From an uncultured Rickettsiales bacterium (lineage in GTDB: Bacteria > Pseudomonadota > Alphaproteobacteria > Rickettsiales > UBA1997): DNA of 7,439 nucleotides. The stretch is from NCBI GenBank assembly GCA_948744995.1, contig CAPZCD010000051.1:1-7439 (forward strand), in the 5' to 3' direction. Positions 6,810 to 7,439 of the stretch are shown here, in pieces (positions within the stretch are counted from its first letter, which is position 1; each line of letters begins with the position of its first letter). The notes beneath the pieces are model-generated. The model was not told the origin of the DNA. It was given only the letters and a program-made list of their open reading frames with translations, and did not search any database. A program made the translations under genes and the position numbers.

Positions 6810-6850
6810 CTTTATTAACAATGTTATTAACAGAATCATTAACAAAGTGC
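6803..6850 (+). repeat. Four TTAACA units at exact 12-bp period overlapping the tsaE start
   Basis: TTAACA begins at 6803, 6815, 6827 and 6839, each time followed by six variable bases; the last unit contains the GTG start of tsaE (6847). Because 12 is a multiple of three, the array is open in the tsaE frame and would read as I-N-x-x units if translated, but no ATG, GTG or TTG lies upstream in that frame after the stop at 6793-6795. I therefore treat it as leader or operator sequence rather than coding. Confidence 0.75.
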
Positions 6851-7266
6851 TATATAAATTATTTAGTGAAGAGGATACCATAAAAGCTGTAGAAGCTTTA
6901 GCTAAAGAATCAAAATCTGGTGATATTATTGCACTTAATGGAGAATTAGGTTCCGGAAAAACTTTTTTTGCTAACGCTTTTATAAATTATTTTTTGGCTA
7001 AGAACGGTATGGCTAAAATTAATGTTACAAGTCCAACTTTCAACCTGGTAAAAGTGTATGATGTTGGTGATTTTGATGTTTATCATTTTGATCTCTACAG
7101 GGTAAAAAATGAAAAGGAATTGCTGGAGTTAGATTTTGATTCGGCTTTTGCTAATGTTAGTTTAATAGAATGGCCTGAAATAGCAGTAAATCTTTTTCCA
7201 AGAAAACAGGTTAGGAATGTTAGGATAAATATTTGTGAAGGTTATAGGATGCTTGAGGTAGATTAG
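6847..7266 (+). CDS. tsaE: tRNA threonylcarbamoyladenosine biosynthesis ATPase TsaE
   Basis: TsaE is the ATPase that works with TsaB and TsaD to complete t6A at position 37 of ANN-decoding tRNAs, an essential cytoplasmic step in most bacteria. The 139 residues are slightly short for the family but complete. They include the P-loop GELGSGKT (32-39), the TSPTF motif (61-65), YHFDLYR (79-85) with its conserved acidic residue, and the LIEWPE segment (106-111) before the C-terminal strands. The start is GTG: no in-frame ATG lies upstream before the stop at 6793-6795, and the usual family N-terminus fits this position. No Shine-Dalgarno is visible before the GTG. It is transcribed away from birA out of the TTAAC-rich spacer. 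No partner gene (tsaB, tsaD) is visible; about 120 non-coding bases follow before the right-hand terminal repeat. Confidence 0.94.
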   Translation: MLYKLFSEEDTIKAVEALAKESKSGDIIALNGELGSGKTFFANAFINYFLAKNGMAKINVTSPTFNLVKVYDVGDFDVYHFDLYRVKNEKELLELDFDSAFANVSLIEWPEIAVNLFPRKQVRNVRINICEGYRMLEVD

Positions 7267-7385
7267 GTTTTTGTAATATTTTGGAATTGTAGTATATAAT
7301 AGTTTGTTTCTGGTTGAGATAGTGAATGTCTAAGTGTTAGTTTGTGTTATTATTGGAATTTTTGTTTTAATATTTTGCGTTTACA

Positions 7386-7428
7386 TTAACCCCAACCTCG
7401 CTTTTCATCCCAACTTCATCCTTATTTT
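7386..7428. repeat. Right arm of the 43-bp perfect inverted repeat
   Basis: Exact reverse complement of 1-43. Inward, the match stops at 7385 (the base differs from that next to the left arm). Outward, 7429-7439 cannot be compared because the left arm starts at the window edge, so the true repeat may be longer. An open frame without an ATG runs through this arm (codons from 7371 to the window end, reading ...LTPTSLFIPTS...), but there is no reason to call it a gene. Confidence 0.95.
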
Positions 7429-7439
7429 TAGCTGATAGG

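Larger units (their letters stand above)
6651..6850. promoter_or_regulatory. TTAAC/GTTAA motif cluster in the divergent birA-tsaE control region
   Basis: This spacer is crowded with one motif family. GTTATTAAC occurs exactly at 6702-6710, 6734-6742 and 6823-6831. AACCTGTTAAT occurs exactly at 6711-6721, 6740-6750 and 6762-6772. TTAACA occurs four times at 12-bp steps from 6803. The motif mostly comes as inverted pairs (listed separately). The elements overlap the candidate tsaE promoter and reach its start codon, as expected for a multi-site regulator or nucleoid-protein target controlling one or both genes. No DnaA box of the TTATCCACA type is visible, so an origin is not supported. Confidence 0.65.

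Noticed and set aside
6601..6846. Possible replication origin in the repeat-rich AT spacer
   Set aside because: There are no DnaA boxes of the TTATCCACA type and no neighbouring origin-linked genes; the repeats are better explained as regulatory sites for the divergent genes.
6703..6850. CRISPR array
   Set aside because: The repeats are only 6-11 bp, the spacing is irregular or too short, and there are no cas genes.

Overview
This window is AT-rich (roughly 30% G+C by eye) and bacterial. It holds five protein genes: two on the + strand (1844-3922 and 6847-7266) and three on the - strand (545-1546, 4068-5753 and 5889-6590). Three are recognisable metabolic or housekeeping genes: an NDP-forming acyl-CoA synthetase, a biotin-protein ligase (birA) and tsaE of the tRNA t6A pathway. 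The other two are unfamiliar proteins with the look of host-directed factors. The low G+C, the long AT-rich spacers, the compact BirA without a DNA-binding domain and the effector-like proteins suggest a host-associated or intracellular bacterium, possibly an alphaproteobacterial endosymbiont. That placement is inference; no rRNA or marker gene is present to settle it.

Layout. Bases 1-43 are one arm of a perfect 43-bp inverted repeat whose other arm is 7386-7428, so almost the whole window lies between inverted copies of one sequence. Bases 44-544 hold no credible gene, only AT-rich hairpins. A leftward gene (545-1546) encodes a 333-residue protein with a signal peptide; its mature part is rich in Asp, Glu and Asn and contains no lysine at all. 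A divergent spacer of 297 bp, with an operator-like palindrome and a 10-bp tandem duplication, separates it from the rightward acyl-CoA synthetase gene. That gene converges on a leftward 561-residue gene, and a long AT-rich hairpin with U-tracts on both strands lies between them as a bidirectional terminator.

The 561-residue protein is a mosaic: an unassigned N-terminal part, an acidic repeat, a domain strongly reminiscent of the C-terminal part of plant IQM proteins (AAG...SGHFKP motif), a lysine-rich nuclear-localisation-like stretch and a short tail. Upstream of it on the same strand lies birA. birA and tsaE are divergent, and the roughly 255-bp spacer between them is packed with TTAAC/GTTAA motifs: at least three inverted repeats, three copies of an 11-bp direct repeat and four TTAACA units at exact 12-bp spacing running into the tsaE start codon. 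The last 120 bases before the right-hand repeat contain no gene that I can support.

The three known genes belong to separate pathways (acyl-CoA/ATP metabolism, biotin attachment to carboxylases, tRNA modification), and nothing shows that they form one system. The parts most likely to be new are the lysine-free secreted protein, the IQM-like bacterial protein, the TTAAC motif cluster and the flanking inverted repeat.
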